DNA of 64,000 bases from Bacteroidales bacterium. GTDB lineage: Bacteria; Bacteroidota; Bacteroidia; Bacteroidales; JACABE01. The notes beneath the pieces are model-generated. The model searched no databases. It was not told the DNA's origin and worked only from the letters and a program-made list of their open reading frames with translations. The stretch covers positions 43,872-107,871 of the forward strand of contig JAHEYQ010000005.1 in assembly GCA_023251515.1 (NCBI GenBank). The letters run 5' to 3'. This document shows, piece after piece, positions 19,801 through 29,049 of the stretch. A program made the position numbers and the translations under genes. Positions within the stretch are counted from its first letter, which is position 1. Every line of letters starts with the position of its first letter.

Positions 19801-20099
19801 GCACTTCCATATATTGCATTGGTAGTGTGTTTGATGTAAATTTTCTGATTAGTTACGGTTTTAGGTCCGTTTGTGCAATTCAAAGCAATTTTTGTAATTG
19901 TTTTCGCTGTACCTAAAGCACTTTGTGGATAAATCATTGAACTCCATGAATATTTCCAATATGAGTAAATTGGCATGGTGTTGGAAACAGTTCCTGTTCC
20001 AACTTCAACATAGTTTTGTGCATTTATGCTTGTAAACATGCATAATAGCAATATTGCCGAAGCAATTGTCTTTGTTAATAACTTGATTTTAGAAATCAT
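16827..20099 (-). CDS. Large secreted protein with T9SS type A C-terminal sorting domain
   Basis: 1090 residues. A signal peptide (1-27, ending FTSINA-Q) opens the protein. Repeated beta-sandwich modules follow. An FN3-like segment contains ANYDLYFGLDSANVA (about 205-300), and a MAM/choice-of-anchor J-like segment contains YWWKNTMISGNDSYYFEVSTNGGNSW (about 315-465). An ASPM/choice-of-anchor D-like segment (about 470-565) and a second FN3 and anchor-J pair up to about 1000 complete the series. The last 80 residues (FTIYPNPSNGEFVIRLS..., ending IKKLIIK) are a classic T9SS type A sorting domain, so the protein is exported and attached to the surface or released. No catalytic domain is visible. 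An adhesin or cell-surface scaffold role is inference. Confidence 0.88.
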   Translation of the reverse strand: MISKIKLLTKTIASAILLLCMFTSINAQNYVEVGTGTVSNTMPIYSYWKYSWSSMIYPQSALGTAKTITKIALNCTNGPKTVTNQKIYIKHTTNAIYGSAGYEDPTNTGYTLVYDGPLSFVNGWNEIDITDFVYNGTDNISIHCENRWNNTYGPQFNSTTSTTNNNKNCGNDVSFPTTGGTLNPYPSSLPNMRFYYASSGPSTPSNPIPADNAVKASASNALSFDLGSNTANYDLYFGLDSANVASLNASVKVVNNAAVAAAGTFTYTLPSLLTSKTKYFWRVVAKNGAQTETSPIWKFTTEAIIANYPYNQTFEDSTVFYPGWYGSFTDWAYTLNGSNAIWHTSTSAHLGTNCAYAYPSTSSTVSSLTSPRFNLPANHRISYWWKNTMISGNDSYYFEVSTNGGNSWTVLDSLTASSVMNSYIQKFTDLSAYSSDNFKFQFRYQRGTATSIKDCYIDDIRVEAIPTGATMTLSAATLNFNDLYVNGLTKKKIVIGNIGTTNLVITGISSTAPFSSTYTGTILPGATDTATIIFTATTVGNFSGNLTFNNNGTGNNIISATGNVLPLLSNLFENFESTPVNTIPTNWNKLRSKDPYQIVNDIVVKNSTFDAYSAPNVIKMYNNTDTVSPLILITPGLTNFTNDSLKFYASKTYGNTATVKLIVGLMDDPYDGASFVPVTTITLADSMVQYKMAFDPTNTKPYIGFKHAHYKPSQSIWIDNVSWQGSTATVPNIAAAVAPLNNAINVVTLPTIKWTSTGGNPTGYRLSLGTNNPPTNILNNVDLGNVTSYAITNALSYNTNYYWQVTPYNTTGNAANCPIWNFTTYSDPTIINLPWSEGFESVIPQTNNADVPLGWTTQNGGMQSTYWDVILNNATYTDNAHTGQKAMNNMFSMLGANNDWMFTPKIQLTAGTAYDFSFWYKATVYIENGDTTSEKLAVYMGTAADSAAMGTVMFKNEFMRFPSYVQYTKTFTPATTGAFVFGFHSYSEPLQWITFVDDVKLSLATSVSENEKSAFTIYPNPSNGEFVIRLSENNSSDNLITVTNLLGQEVYRSVSNKQYNYINFNNVEKGIYLIRISSDNSDTIKKLIIK

Positions 20100-20226
20100 T
20101 TTGTTTGTTTGTTTTTTATTTATAAAATTTATTAATTAATGAATTTCACGTAAGACGCATACTCACGATAATTAGTTAAGCAATTTTTTTACAAAATTCG
20201 TGAATTAAATCATAATGAATAAATTA

Positions 20227-20260
20227 AAGTAGTCCGAATTCAGGAATTCGGACTACTTTG
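20227..20260. repeat. Perfect 34-bp inverted repeat
   Basis: AAAGTAGTCCGAATTC and its exact complement are separated by only AG, so the stem is 16 bp with essentially no loop. It is not followed by a T tract, so a terminator role is less likely than a protein site or cruciform. Confidence 0.7.
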
Positions 20261-20351
20261 TTTAAATAGATATCGTTTTTTTGCTTAATTTTATACTCAG
20301 AAATAAATCAATGTTATGATTATTTCAAAATTGAAAGTTTTAGTTTATAAT

Positions 20352-20388
20352 AAAAAGAGTTGCTTTTTTTAAAGCTGCTCTTTTTTTT
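20352..20388 (+). terminator. Terminator-like hairpin without an obvious upstream gene
   Basis: AAAAAGAGTTGCTTT pairs with AAAGCTGCTCTTTTT (one mismatch, one wobble) and ends in a run of eight T. The nearest plus-strand gene upstream is the far-away dehydrogenase, so an unseen short transcript between about 20261 and 20350 is possible. Confidence 0.5.
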
Positions 20389-20655
20389 CTATTATTATAT
20401 TTAAACTTATTTTACACTTATTGCTGATTATTAACGATTTTAAATCTTTCAGCTTTCAAAACTTATTAAATATTGCTGAATTTTAATATTACAGTGCTAT
20501 TCCTTCTAAATTATCTTCGATACCTTTAGCACCAATCTATTTACAAATCAATACTTTACTTATTTGATTGTATTTTTTAAATTACGCAAAAAAATATTTA
20601 TAAAATCTTTATACTTTTTATCAAAATACTGATAAAAAAAATATTTTTTGCAATG

Positions 20656-20663
20656 TATTTTTG
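20656..20663 (+). promoter_or_regulatory. Bacteroidota -7 promoter element for the kdp operon (TATTTTTG)
   Basis: Perfect TAnnTTTG match 20 bp before the kdpF ATG. Confidence 0.45.
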
Positions 20664-20683
20664 CATCGATTAAAAAAACAAAA

Positions 20684-20821
20684 ATGAAAACAACAATATT
20701 AGTTTCAGTAAATCACTCAGTAAAACCTGAACTTGCTACAGAATATACAATAGGAGTAATAATTATATTTATCTTGCTAATTTATCTTATTTATTCACTG
20801 ATAAAACCGGAAAAATTTTAA
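20684..20821 (+). CDS. kdpF: KdpF-like small membrane subunit
   Basis: 45 residues from an ATG preceded by an A-rich stretch. Residues 21-38 are one hydrophobic helix (TIGVIIIFILLIYLIYSL), and the protein ends IKPEKF, which matches the KdpF signature of one helix followed by a (R/K)PE(R/K)F tail. The helix is preceded by a roughly 20-residue polar segment (MKTTILVSVNHSVKPELATE) longer than that of the usual 29-residue KdpF. In the family KdpF stabilises the KdpABC complex in the inner membrane. It is the first gene of the operon and lies 14 bp before the next small gene. Confidence 0.8.
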   Translation: MKTTILVSVNHSVKPELATEYTIGVIIIFILLIYLIYSLIKPEKF

Positions 20822-20835
20822 TCTTTTAGTTTAAA

Positions 20836-20988
20836 GTGAAAAACTTTATTTTATTAAGTGAGTTTTTTGGAGGTATTATCCTTTTTTGGGGAATAGCTTG
20901 GTTGATAGGATATTTACTTAAATTAGACGATTATTATAAAGAATTTCAAAAACAAAAAGCAAACAGAAGAAAAAATTATAATAACTAA
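20836..20988 (+). CDS. Small membrane protein of unknown function in the kdp operon
   Basis: 50 residues from a GTG start (no ATG is available in frame). Residues 4-28 are hydrophobic (LLSEFFGGIILFWGIAWLIG), giving one likely transmembrane helix. The tail (residues 29-50) is highly charged and Lys/Arg/Asn-rich (DDYYKEFQKQKANRRKNYNN), placing the C-terminus in the cytosol by the positive-inside rule. It lies between kdpF and kdpA on the same strand, with gaps of 14 and 31 bp. I do not recognise the family. A second accessory subunit of the Kdp complex or a regulatory peptide is inference from position. Confidence 0.55.
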   Translation: MKNFILLSEFFGGIILFWGIAWLIGYLLKLDDYYKEFQKQKANRRKNYNN

Positions 20989-21019
20989 AAAAACATTTAA
21001 AATAATTTAATTTGATAAT

Positions 21020-22711
21020 ATGACGACATCAGATGTAATTCAGATATTGATTTTTATTGCTTTGATAATCGGTTTAACACCTATACTTGGCAATTATATG
21101 AACAAAGTGTTTTCAGGCAGCAAGCACTTTATGTTACCTGTTTTAGGCGGTCTAGAAAAACTTTGCTATAAATTTATTAAAGTAAATCTAACAGAAGAAA
21201 CCAATTGGAAAAAGTATGCAGTAGGATTGCTAATGTTTAACTTTTTCGGTTTTGTTTTTCTGTTTATGATTCAGATGTTTCAGGCGAATTTGCCTCTGAA
21301 TCCTGAAAAACTTCCGAATATTTCTTGGCATTCGGCTTTCAATACAGCTGTTAGCTTTATGACCAATACCAACTGGCAGGGATATGCCGGCGAAACTACG
21401 ATGAGTTATTTTGTACAAATGTTAGGTCTTACTGTACAGAATTTTGTAAGTGCTGCTACAGGTATAGCAGTAATATTAGCAGTTACACGAGGTATTTCCC
21501 GAAAATCAACTGATAAGATTGGTAATTTTTGGGTGGATTTAAGCCGTTCAACTATATATGTGCTATTACCACTTTCTATTTTGCTTTCAATAGTATTTGT
21601 TGGTCAAGGTGTGGTTCAGAATTTTAAATCATATGAAACTGTTCACACATTAAAAGGTGTTGAACAAGTACTTCCAATGGGTCCGGCTGCTTCTCAGGTT
21701 GCAATTAAACAATTGGGTACAAATGGTGGCGGATTTTTTAATGCCAATAGTGCACATCCATTTGAAAACCCAACACCATTCACTAATTTTTTGCAAATCC
21801 TTGCTATTTTTCTTATTCCGGCTGCTTTAACCTATACTTATGGGAAAATGCTTGGATCTGTTCGGCAGGGTTGGATTATTTTCTCCGCTATGTTTATCTT
21901 ATTTTTAGCGGGTTTATGTATTTCGTTATATTCAGAATATTCGGGCAATCCTGTTTTTGGTAATTTATCTCATATGGAAGGAAAAGAAGTACGTTTTGGT
22001 GTTGCCGGCAGCGTATTGTTTTCTGTTGTAACAACTGATGCTTCATGCGGTGCTGTAAATTCAATGCACGATAGTTTTTCTCCTTTAGCAGGAATGATTA
22101 GTATGATAAATATGATGCTTGGCGAAATAATTTTTGGCGGAGTTGGTGCAGGCTTATATGGAATGGTTGTGTTTATAATACTTACCGTTTTTATTGCAGG
22201 ACTGATGGTTGGTCGAACGCCCGAATATATGGGGAAAAAAATTGGAGCATTTGAAGTGCAGATGGCAATAATAGCTAATCTGGTAACGAGTTTTGCAATA
22301 CTTGTATTTACGGCATGGGCTTCTGTGAGCAGTTATGGATTATCAAGCTTAAATAATGCGGGACCTCATGGCTTTTCCGAAATCCTTTATGCCTTTACAT
22401 CTGCTGCCGGTAATAATGGCAGTGCATTTGCCGGACTAAATGCAAATACTATTTTTTATAATCTTTCACTTGGTATAGTGATGCTAATAGGGCGTTTTGG
22501 CGTAATTATTCCGGTATTGGCTATTGCCGGAAGTCTCGCAAAAAAGAATATTACTCCATCTTCTATCGGGACTTTTCGTACTGATAACTGGCTGTTTATT
22601 GGTTTGTTAATTGGTGTTATCCTGATTGTTGGTGGTTTAACTTATTTTCCTGCAATATCATTAGGTCCGGTTATTGAACATTTATTAATGAATAGAGGAA
22701 TAATTTTTTAA
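21020..22711 (+). CDS. kdpA: Potassium-transporting ATPase subunit A
   Basis: 563 residues, normal for KdpA. It is an inner-membrane protein with about ten helices and the four selectivity-filter-like loops. Family stretches seen are [73 protein letters not shown] and [14 protein letters not shown]. KdpA binds and conducts K+, while KdpB supplies the energy. The gene is 31 bp after the small membrane protein gene and 11 bp before kdpB. In this family expression is induced by K+ limitation through KdpD/KdpE, both encoded downstream here. Confidence 0.97.
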   Translation: MTTSDVIQILIFIALIIGLTPILGNYMNKVFSGSKHFMLPVLGGLEKLCYKFIKVNLTEETNWKKYAVGLLMFNFFGFVFLFMIQMFQANLPLNPEKLPNISWHSAFNTAVSFMTNTNWQGYAGETTMSYFVQMLGLTVQNFVSAATGIAVILAVTRGISRKSTDKIGNFWVDLSRSTIYVLLPLSILLSIVFVGQGVVQNFKSYETVHTLKGVEQVLPMGPAASQVAIKQLGTNGGGFFNANSAHPFENPTPFTNFLQILAIFLIPAALTYTYGKMLGSVRQGWIIFSAMFILFLAGLCISLYSEYSGNPVFGNLSHMEGKEVRFGVAGSVLFSVVTTDASCGAVNSMHDSFSPLAGMISMINMMLGEIIFGGVGAGLYGMVVFIILTVFIAGLMVGRTPEYMGKKIGAFEVQMAIIANLVTSFAILVFTAWASVSSYGLSSLNNAGPHGFSEILYAFTSAAGNNGSAFAGLNANTIFYNLSLGIVMLIGRFGVIIPVLAIAGSLAKKNITPSSIGTFRTDNWLFIGLLIGVILIVGGLTYFPAISLGPVIEHLLMNRGIIF

Positions 22712-22722
22712 ATTTTACTGAA

Positions 22723-24801
22723 ATGAGTACAAAAAATAATAAAATCATTTTTGACAAAAAAATATTATTGCAGGCTGCCAAAGACAGTGTATATAAATTA
22801 AAACCAGCATTATTGATTAAAAATCCGGTTATTTTTATTGTTGCTATCGGTTCAGTACTTACAACAATAATTGTAATAGCAGGGATTTTACAATCAGATT
22901 TTTCAATATTTAACCTTCAGATTGCAATATGGTTATGGTTTACTGTATTGTTTGCCAATTTTTCTGAAGCTATTGCCGAAGGTAGAGGAAAAGCACAGGC
23001 TGAAAGTCTGAGGAATAACCGTACACAAACAAAAGCCCGTAAATTATCTGGAAAACAGGAGATTTTAGTTTTAGCTACAGAGCTAAAAAAGGGAGATGTT
23101 GTAATTTGCGAATCAGGAGATGCTATTCCTTCCGATGGTGAAGTAATAGAAGGTATAGCAAGTGTTGACGAATCGGCTATTACCGGCGAATCTGCTCCGG
23201 TTATCCGCGAAAGCGGTGGCGACAGATCGGCTGTAACAGGAGGAACTAAAGTAATCAGTGACAGAATATTAATACGCATTACAACAGAACAAGGCAATAC
23301 ATTTATTGACAGAATGATTGCTTTGGTAGAAGGTGCAAAACGTCAGAAAACACCAAATGAAATAGCACTTTCAATTTTGCTTTCAGGATTAACCATAATA
23401 TTTCTATTAGCAGTTGCCACTCTTCCGGCATTTTTTGGATATGCCTTATCTGCATCAGGTTTGCCATCTTCTCATAATTTAACAATACCTGTTTTAGTTG
23501 CTTTATTGGTTTGTCTTATTCCAACTACTATTGGCGGATTGCTTAGTGCAATCGGTATTAGTGGAATGGACAGGCTTATTCAGCGTAATGTAATTGCAAC
23601 TAGTGGACGAGCCATTGAAGCTGCAGGCGATGTGGATGTTCTTTTACTTGATAAAACTGGCACCATTACATTGGGAAATCGTATGGCAACTGATTTTATA
23701 CCTTTAGAAAATGTATCATTTGAAGAACTTGCTGATGCAGCACAATTTTCATCTCTATCAGACGAAACTCCTGAAGGTAGATCTATTGTAATACTTGCTA
23801 AAGAAAAATTCAATATTCGTGAACGCGAAGTTCATCAATTAAATGCTACATTTATACCATTTACTGCTCAATCGAGAATGAGTGGAGTTGATTATAAAAG
23901 TGAAGATGGTAAATTTCACAGTATCCGCAAAGGATCTGCTGAAGCAATTCGTAATTATGTACAAAACAATAATGGATTTTATCCTGTATCAATACAGGAA
24001 ATAGTTTCAGAGCTATCACGTCAGGGTGCTACTCCATTGGTTGTTGCTGAAGATAACAGAATTCTTGGAGTAATTCATCTTAAAGACATAGTAAAAGGTG
24101 GAATAAAACAACGTTTTGCCGAATTACGAAAAATGGGTATTAAAACTGTAATGATTACAGGAGATAATGCTTTAACAGCTGCTGCTATTGCTGCCGAAGC
24201 AGGCGTTGATGATTTTATGGCAGAAGCAAAACCGGAAGACAAATTAAGACGTATTCGTGATGAACAGGCAAATGGTCATTTGGTTGGAATGATTGGCGAT
24301 GGCACCAACGATGCACCGGCTTTGGCACAAGCTGATGTGGGTATTGCTATGAATACCGGAACTCAGGCTGCAAGAGAAGCCGGAAATATGGTTGATCTTG
24401 ACAGTAACCCAACAAAACTGATTGAAGTTGTTGAAGTTGGAAAACAATTACTTATGACACGCGGAGCTCTAACAACTTTTAGTATTGCAAATGATGTTGC
24501 CAAATATTTTGCTATTATTCCGGCTATTGCTGTTACATTATATGCAGGTAATAGTAAAGTTGGCCCGCTTTCTGTTCTGAATATTATGAATCTGGGTTCT
24601 CCTCAAAGTGCAATACTAAGTGCTGTTATCTTTAACGCAATCATAATTATTTTGCTGATTCCGCTTGCATTAAAAGGTGTTCGTTACAAACCTGTTTCAG
24701 CCAATATTGCTCTAAGCCGCAATTTGCTGATTTATGGATTGGGTGGACTTATTGCTCCATTTATTGGTATTAAACTTATTGACATTTTAATTAATTTATA
24801 A
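22723..24801 (+). CDS. kdpB: Potassium-transporting ATPase subunit B (P-type ATPase)
   Basis: 692 residues, normal length. P-type ATPase landmarks: the actuator TGES ([12 protein letters not shown]), the phosphorylation site [14 protein letters not shown] with Asp310, and the nucleotide-binding KGSAEA. The hinge [31 protein letters not shown] and the [16 protein letters not shown] motif follow. Seven hydrophobic helices are distributed as in KdpB. It hydrolyses ATP to drive K+ import with KdpA, KdpC and KdpF at the inner membrane. It is followed after 7 bp by a small gene that lies between kdpB and kdpC, which is not usual for kdp operons. Confidence 0.97.
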   Translation: MSTKNNKIIFDKKILLQAAKDSVYKLKPALLIKNPVIFIVAIGSVLTTIIVIAGILQSDFSIFNLQIAIWLWFTVLFANFSEAIAEGRGKAQAESLRNNRTQTKARKLSGKQEILVLATELKKGDVVICESGDAIPSDGEVIEGIASVDESAITGESAPVIRESGGDRSAVTGGTKVISDRILIRITTEQGNTFIDRMIALVEGAKRQKTPNEIALSILLSGLTIIFLLAVATLPAFFGYALSASGLPSSHNLTIPVLVALLVCLIPTTIGGLLSAIGISGMDRLIQRNVIATSGRAIEAAGDVDVLLLDKTGTITLGNRMATDFIPLENVSFEELADAAQFSSLSDETPEGRSIVILAKEKFNIREREVHQLNATFIPFTAQSRMSGVDYKSEDGKFHSIRKGSAEAIRNYVQNNNGFYPVSIQEIVSELSRQGATPLVVAEDNRILGVIHLKDIVKGGIKQRFAELRKMGIKTVMITGDNALTAAAIAAEAGVDDFMAEAKPEDKLRRIRDEQANGHLVGMIGDGTNDAPALAQADVGIAMNTGTQAAREAGNMVDLDSNPTKLIEVVEVGKQLLMTRGALTTFSIANDVAKYFAIIPAIAVTLYAGNSKVGPLSVLNIMNLGSPQSAILSAVIFNAIIIILLIPLALKGVRYKPVSANIALSRNLLIYGLGGLIAPFIGIKLIDILINL

Positions 24802-24808
24802 TATTTTT

Positions 24809-25015
24809 ATGATGGAAAATTTAATTAATGATTTAAAATCAAAATTTATTCTACAAAGAAAAAATGAATTGATTAAAGCTCATGAATATAAAGATGAAAA
24901 AGACAAAGATTTACTGTTAATTACAACAGGAAAAATACTTGAATTGGATCATATTATTAATTGTCTGAATGATATGCAGAGTTATCATCAAAAAATAAAT
25001 AAAGATTTAAAATGA
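24809..25015 (+). CDS. Small charged protein of unknown function between kdpB and kdpC
   Basis: 68 residues (or 67 from the second Met). There is no hydrophobic segment. It is rich in Lys, Glu, Asp and Leu, and likely all alpha-helical with coiled-coil character (NLINDLKSKFILQRKNELIKAH, then LLLITTGKILELDHIINCLNDMQ). The TGA stop overlaps the kdpC ATG by 4 bp (ATGA), which indicates translational coupling with kdpC. I do not recognise a family. Its position suggests a soluble partner of the Kdp ATPase or of KdpD, but nothing in the sequence proves it. Confidence 0.7.
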   Translation: MMENLINDLKSKFILQRKNELIKAHEYKDEKDKDLLLITTGKILELDHIINCLNDMQSYHQKINKDLK

Positions 25016-25584
25016 AAACACTTATTATATCTATAAAAATATTCCTTTTCTTTACAATATTAACAGGAATTCTTTACCCTCTGTTTATAACCGGAATAGC
25101 TCAAATCGCATTTCCTGAAAAAGCAAATGGCAGCTTGATTGTTACAAATAATAAAGTTGTTGGAAGTGAACTTATTGGGCAAGATTTCGACAGTATCATT
25201 TATTTTTCTTCCCGACCGTCTGCTGTTGCTTACAATCCATTACCTTCGGGTGGTTCAAACTATGGTATGACTAATGCAAAATTAAAAGAACTTGTATCGG
25301 AACGAAAAAAACAATTTATTAATTATAATCAACTTGACAGCATAACAGTTATTCCTTCTGAAATGCTTTTTGCATCCGGAAGTGGACTCGATCCTCATAT
25401 TTCAGTTCAGGCAGCATTATTACAAGTAAACAGAATAGCTAAAGCCCGAAATTTCAACAATAATCAAAAGCAAAAATTACTTCAAAGCATAAAAATAAAT
25501 ACTGAAAAGCCAGAATATTTTTTGTTTGGACAGGAAAGGGTAAATGTATTTTTACTAAATTTGGAAGTTGATAAAATTAAATAA
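25012..25584 (+). CDS. kdpC: Potassium-transporting ATPase subunit C
   Basis: 190 residues, normal length. One N-terminal transmembrane helix (residues 7-28) is followed by a periplasmic domain. Family stretches seen are LTGILYPLFITGIAQIAFPEKANGSLI, GSELIGQDF, YFSSRPSAVAYNPLPSGGSNYGMTN, SGSGLDPHISVQAALLQVNRIAKAR and LFGQERVNVFLLNLEVD. KdpC is needed for assembly and high K+ affinity of KdpFABC. It overlaps the preceding small gene by 4 bp and is followed by 46 bp before kdpD. Confidence 0.96.
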   Translation: MKTLIISIKIFLFFTILTGILYPLFITGIAQIAFPEKANGSLIVTNNKVVGSELIGQDFDSIIYFSSRPSAVAYNPLPSGGSNYGMTNAKLKELVSERKKQFINYNQLDSITVIPSEMLFASGSGLDPHISVQAALLQVNRIAKARNFNNNQKQKLLQSIKINTEKPEYFLFGQERVNVFLLNLEVDKIK

Positions 25585-25630
25585 TAATTCAAAATATTAT
25601 TTACTACTTTATCATATAATAATTAAATAA

Positions 25631-28303
25631 ATGATTGATATTGATGATAACAGGCTAAATCCTGATGAACTTTTAAACTCTTTAAAAAGCGAAGAAGAAA
25701 AAAGTAAACGGGGTAAATTGAAGATTTTTTTCGGTATGTGTGCCGGAGTAGGAAAAACTTACTCTATGCTAAAAGCTGCACACGAAGAAAAATTAAAAGG
25801 TATTGATATTATCATAGGTTATGTTGAAACTCATAACAGAAAAGAAACTGCTGAGCTGGTTGAAGGTTTTGAAATTATAAAAAGAAAAAAAAGCAATTAT
25901 AAATCCACCAACTTAGAAGAAATGGATTTGGATGCCATAGTTGCTCGCAAACCTCAAATTGTATTGGTTGACGAACTTGCCCATACAAATGTTCCGGGCA
26001 GCAGACATATAAAACGATTTCATGATATAATGGAAATCCTTGAGCAGGGAATAAATGTTTATACTACATTAAATGTTCAGCATTTAGAAAGCAGGTCTGA
26101 TACAGTTGCACAAATTACCGGCATTGTGGTTAGAGAAACCGTTCCTGACGAAATCTTTGAAATTGCAGATGACATAGAATTGGTCGATTTACCTCCTGAC
26201 GAATTGCTACAACGTCTTTCGGAAGGTAAAGTGTATTCTGCTGATAAATCAAAAGGGGCAATTGAGAATTTTTTCCGAAAAGGAAATATTACAGCACTTC
26301 GTGAAATGGCTTTACGTTTGGTTGCAGACAGAGTTGATAAGCAACTACATGATTATATGCAACAAAAGCGTATAAAAGGACCCTGGAAAACCGGATTACA
26401 TATTTTGGTGGCTATGGGATGCAGCCCTTATTCAGCCAAATTATTAAGATGGGCTAAGAGTCTTTCATACTCAATGGATGCAAAAATTCAGGCTATTTAT
26501 GTTGAAACAACCCATAACCTTACAACAAAAGAACAAGAACAGTTTAATAAAAATCTGAATCTTGCAAAACAACTGGGAATTAAAGTTAGGATTATTACAA
26601 GCAATGATAAAGTTAAAGCAATAATTAATTTTGCTCAAAAAGAAAATATTACTCATATTTTTGTCGGGAAACCACGGGTACGTAATTTATTTTCAATGCT
26701 CAGTCTGGGAAACTTTGTAAATAAACTGATAAGATATAGTGGAAATATTGATGTTTATATTCTTGGTTCTGATCATCTTGCAAAAGACAGATTCAAAAAT
26801 AAAGTTTCTATACTACCTTTTACATCTAATCTTTCTCAATATTTTATTGTTAGCTTATATATTTCTGTTATTTCTGTAATATGCTTAATATTTAAGAATT
26901 TTATTGGTTATCAGGTTGTTTCATTCGTATTATTATTTTTAGTTTCTTTTCTTGCATTATTTTTCGGAACTGGTCCAATATTACTTGCTGCAAGTCTTTC
27001 ATCTATAATATGGGACTTTTTATTTATTCCTCCACAATTTACATTGCATATTGAAAAGCCGGAAGATATGCTAATGCTTCTGATGTTTTTTATCATAGCC
27101 TTGCTTAATGGAATTTTAACATCGAGGGTACGAAGACAGGAGAAAAAAATCAGAATCAGAGAAGAACGTACTCATGCTTTATACCAACTTGCAAGAGATT
27201 TGGCTAATACAAATACTATTGAGGATGTTAGCAAAACTGCTTATAAATTTATTTCAGAAAATTTTAGTATTGAATGTATGATTTTTTTGAAAAATGATTA
27301 TAACAAGCTTCAAACAGAAAATGATCAACTTTCAGAAAATGAGATAAGTATTGCTTACTGGGTTTTCAATCATATATCAAAAGCCGGGAAATTTACCAAT
27401 ACCCTACCCTCCTCTGATTATACTTTTTATCCACTACATGGTAATACCGAAAATATTGGAGTAATTGCTGTAAAACTTAAAAATAATTTCACACAGGGTG
27501 AAAGTGAGTATTGGGAAACCTGCCTCACTCAAATTTCGGGCAAATACGAACGTGAATTTCTCCGAAATACAGCAAAAAAAGCTTATTTACTAAACGAATC
27601 CGACAAATTATACAAAACACTTTTCAATTCTATTTCGCATGAATTAAGAATACCTGTTGCCACAATTATGGGAGCTTCCGATACACTTTTAAGTCAAACT
27701 TATCCTGAAGAAATTAAACATAAATTGTACTTGGAAATAAATACTGCTTCCATTCGTTTAAACAGATTGATTGAAAATTTATTAAATATGTCGCGCCTTG
27801 AAACTGGCAGAATTAGCCTCAGAACAGACTGGTGTGATATAAATGATTTAGCTTATAAAGTTTCAGAAAATTTGAGGCAGGAATTATTACCATTTAATTA
27901 TGAAACTGTTATACCTTCAGATATGCCCTTGGTAAACATCGACTTTGGTCTGTTAGAGCAGGTTTTACATAACTTAATACTAAATTCTACACAACATGCA
28001 CCCGAAGGAAGCAATATAAGAATGAAGTTTTTTTATGACAATGCTTATCTGATTATAAATATTATGGACAGAGGTGAAGGGTTTCCTGAAAATGATCTTA
28101 ATCTGGTTTTTAATAAATTTTACAGAGGAAGTAATGCAAAAACAGGAGGAACAGGTTTGGGTTTATCAATCGTAAAAGGTTTTGTTGAAGCTCATAATGG
28201 AACTGTTACAGCTTCTAACCGTAAAAACGGAGGAGCAATATTCACTATTAAAATTCCGGTACTTACTACCGATATATCTAAAATTAAAGAAAATATTGAA
28301 TAA
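25631..28303 (+). CDS. kdpD: Sensor histidine kinase KdpD
   Basis: 890 residues, normal length. Residues 25-240 are the KdpD N-terminal domain with Walker A GMCAGVGKT (Lys42) and the VDELAHTNVPG Walker B region. Residues 245-370 are a universal-stress-protein-like domain (ILVAMGCSPYSAKLLRWA). Four transmembrane helices span about 390-495 (DUF4118), a GAF-like segment follows, and the HisKA domain has SISHELRIP with His670. The HATPase domain (NLILNSTQHAPEG, DRGEGFPENDL, GGTGLGLSIVKGFVEAHNG) ends the protein. KdpD responds to K+ limitation and osmotic state and phosphorylates KdpE. The stop overlaps the kdpE start by 1 bp. Confidence 0.96.
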   Translation: MIDIDDNRLNPDELLNSLKSEEEKSKRGKLKIFFGMCAGVGKTYSMLKAAHEEKLKGIDIIIGYVETHNRKETAELVEGFEIIKRKKSNYKSTNLEEMDLDAIVARKPQIVLVDELAHTNVPGSRHIKRFHDIMEILEQGINVYTTLNVQHLESRSDTVAQITGIVVRETVPDEIFEIADDIELVDLPPDELLQRLSEGKVYSADKSKGAIENFFRKGNITALREMALRLVADRVDKQLHDYMQQKRIKGPWKTGLHILVAMGCSPYSAKLLRWAKSLSYSMDAKIQAIYVETTHNLTTKEQEQFNKNLNLAKQLGIKVRIITSNDKVKAIINFAQKENITHIFVGKPRVRNLFSMLSLGNFVNKLIRYSGNIDVYILGSDHLAKDRFKNKVSILPFTSNLSQYFIVSLYISVISVICLIFKNFIGYQVVSFVLLFLVSFLALFFGTGPILLAASLSSIIWDFLFIPPQFTLHIEKPEDMLMLLMFFIIALLNGILTSRVRRQEKKIRIREERTHALYQLARDLANTNTIEDVSKTAYKFISENFSIECMIFLKNDYNKLQTENDQLSENEISIAYWVFNHISKAGKFTNTLPSSDYTFYPLHGNTENIGVIAVKLKNNFTQGESEYWETCLTQISGKYEREFLRNTAKKAYLLNESDKLYKTLFNSISHELRIPVATIMGASDTLLSQTYPEEIKHKLYLEINTASIRLNRLIENLLNMSRLETGRISLRTDWCDINDLAYKVSENLRQELLPFNYETVIPSDMPLVNIDFGLLEQVLHNLILNSTQHAPEGSNIRMKFFYDNAYLIINIMDRGEGFPENDLNLVFNKFYRGSNAKTGGTGLGLSIVKGFVEAHNGTVTASNRKNGGAIFTIKIPVLTTDISKIKENIE

Positions 28304-28986
28304 TGGAAAGAGATGATTGTATATTAATAATAGATGATGAAGTTCAGATAAGACGTTTGCTTGAAATTACGCTTTCAGCAAATGAATACAAAATTGCGGA
28401 AGCCAAAACCGGAAAAGAAGGATTAACAATGGCAGCGTTATCTCATCCTTCATTAATAATTCTCGATTTGGGTTTGCCCGATGCTGATGGTATTGATATT
28501 TTGAAAAAACTTCGTGAATGGTTTTTTAAACCAATAATTATTCTTACAGTTAAAAATTCAGAAAGTGATATCATAAAAGCTCTTGATAACGGAGCCAATG
28601 ATTTTATTACAAAACCTTTCAGAACTGGTGAACTAATGGCAAGAATCAGAGTTGCAATCAGACAAAGTCAAAATCAAACAGATAATCCTTTATTGGAATT
28701 TGGTTCACTTTCCATAGATTTAAGCAATCATACTGCACGGAAAAATAATATTATGCTTAAACTTACATCAACCGAATATTCTTTGCTTGTTTTATTGGCA
28801 AAAAATGAAGGACGTGTACTTACACATCAATTTATTTTAAAAGAAATTTGGGGTATGGGATATATTGAACAAACTCAATATCTAAGAGTTTTTGTAGCAC
28901 AATTAAGAAAAAAAATTGAAGACAATCCTTCAATGCCTGAATTACTAAATACCGTTTCGGGTATTGGTTACAGATTTGGCAGCTAA
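28303..28986 (+). CDS. kdpE: Response regulator KdpE (OmpR family)
   Basis: 227 residues. The receiver domain (1-118) has the acidic pair IDDE, the phosphoacceptor Asp55 in LIILDLGLPDADG, and the Lys of ITKPF. The OmpR/PhoB winged helix follows (130-227), with LTSTEYSLLVLLAKNEGRVLTHQFILKEIWG and the VSGIGYRFGS end. In this family phosphorylated KdpE activates the kdp promoter. It is the last gene of the operon, directly coupled to kdpD (TAATG). An AT-rich hairpin follows after 18 bp. Confidence 0.96.
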   Translation: MERDDCILIIDDEVQIRRLLEITLSANEYKIAEAKTGKEGLTMAALSHPSLIILDLGLPDADGIDILKKLREWFFKPIIILTVKNSESDIIKALDNGANDFITKPFRTGELMARIRVAIRQSQNQTDNPLLEFGSLSIDLSNHTARKNNIMLKLTSTEYSLLVLLAKNEGRVLTHQFILKEIWGMGYIEQTQYLRVFVAQLRKKIEDNPSMPELLNTVSGIGYRFGS

Positions 28987-29004
28987 TCTGTATATTATAC
29001 CATA

Positions 29005-29027
29005 TTAATTTTATCCGATAAAATTAA
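29005..29027. terminator. AT-rich bidirectional terminator between kdpE and rarA
   Basis: TTAATTTTAT and ATAAAATTAA form a perfect stem around CCG. It sits between convergent genes, but the stem has no GC pairs, so efficiency is uncertain. Confidence 0.45.
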
Positions 29028-29049
29028 ATAATATCTGCCTTTTTCATTT

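Larger units (their letters stand above)
20100..20683. other. Gene-free stretch with two strong hairpins
   Basis: About 580 bp between the divergent T9SS gene and kdpF. It holds a perfect 16-bp inverted repeat at 20227-20260, a terminator-like hairpin at 20352-20388 and, near the right end, the kdp promoter element. I see no coding frame with a convincing protein here. Confidence 0.6.
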
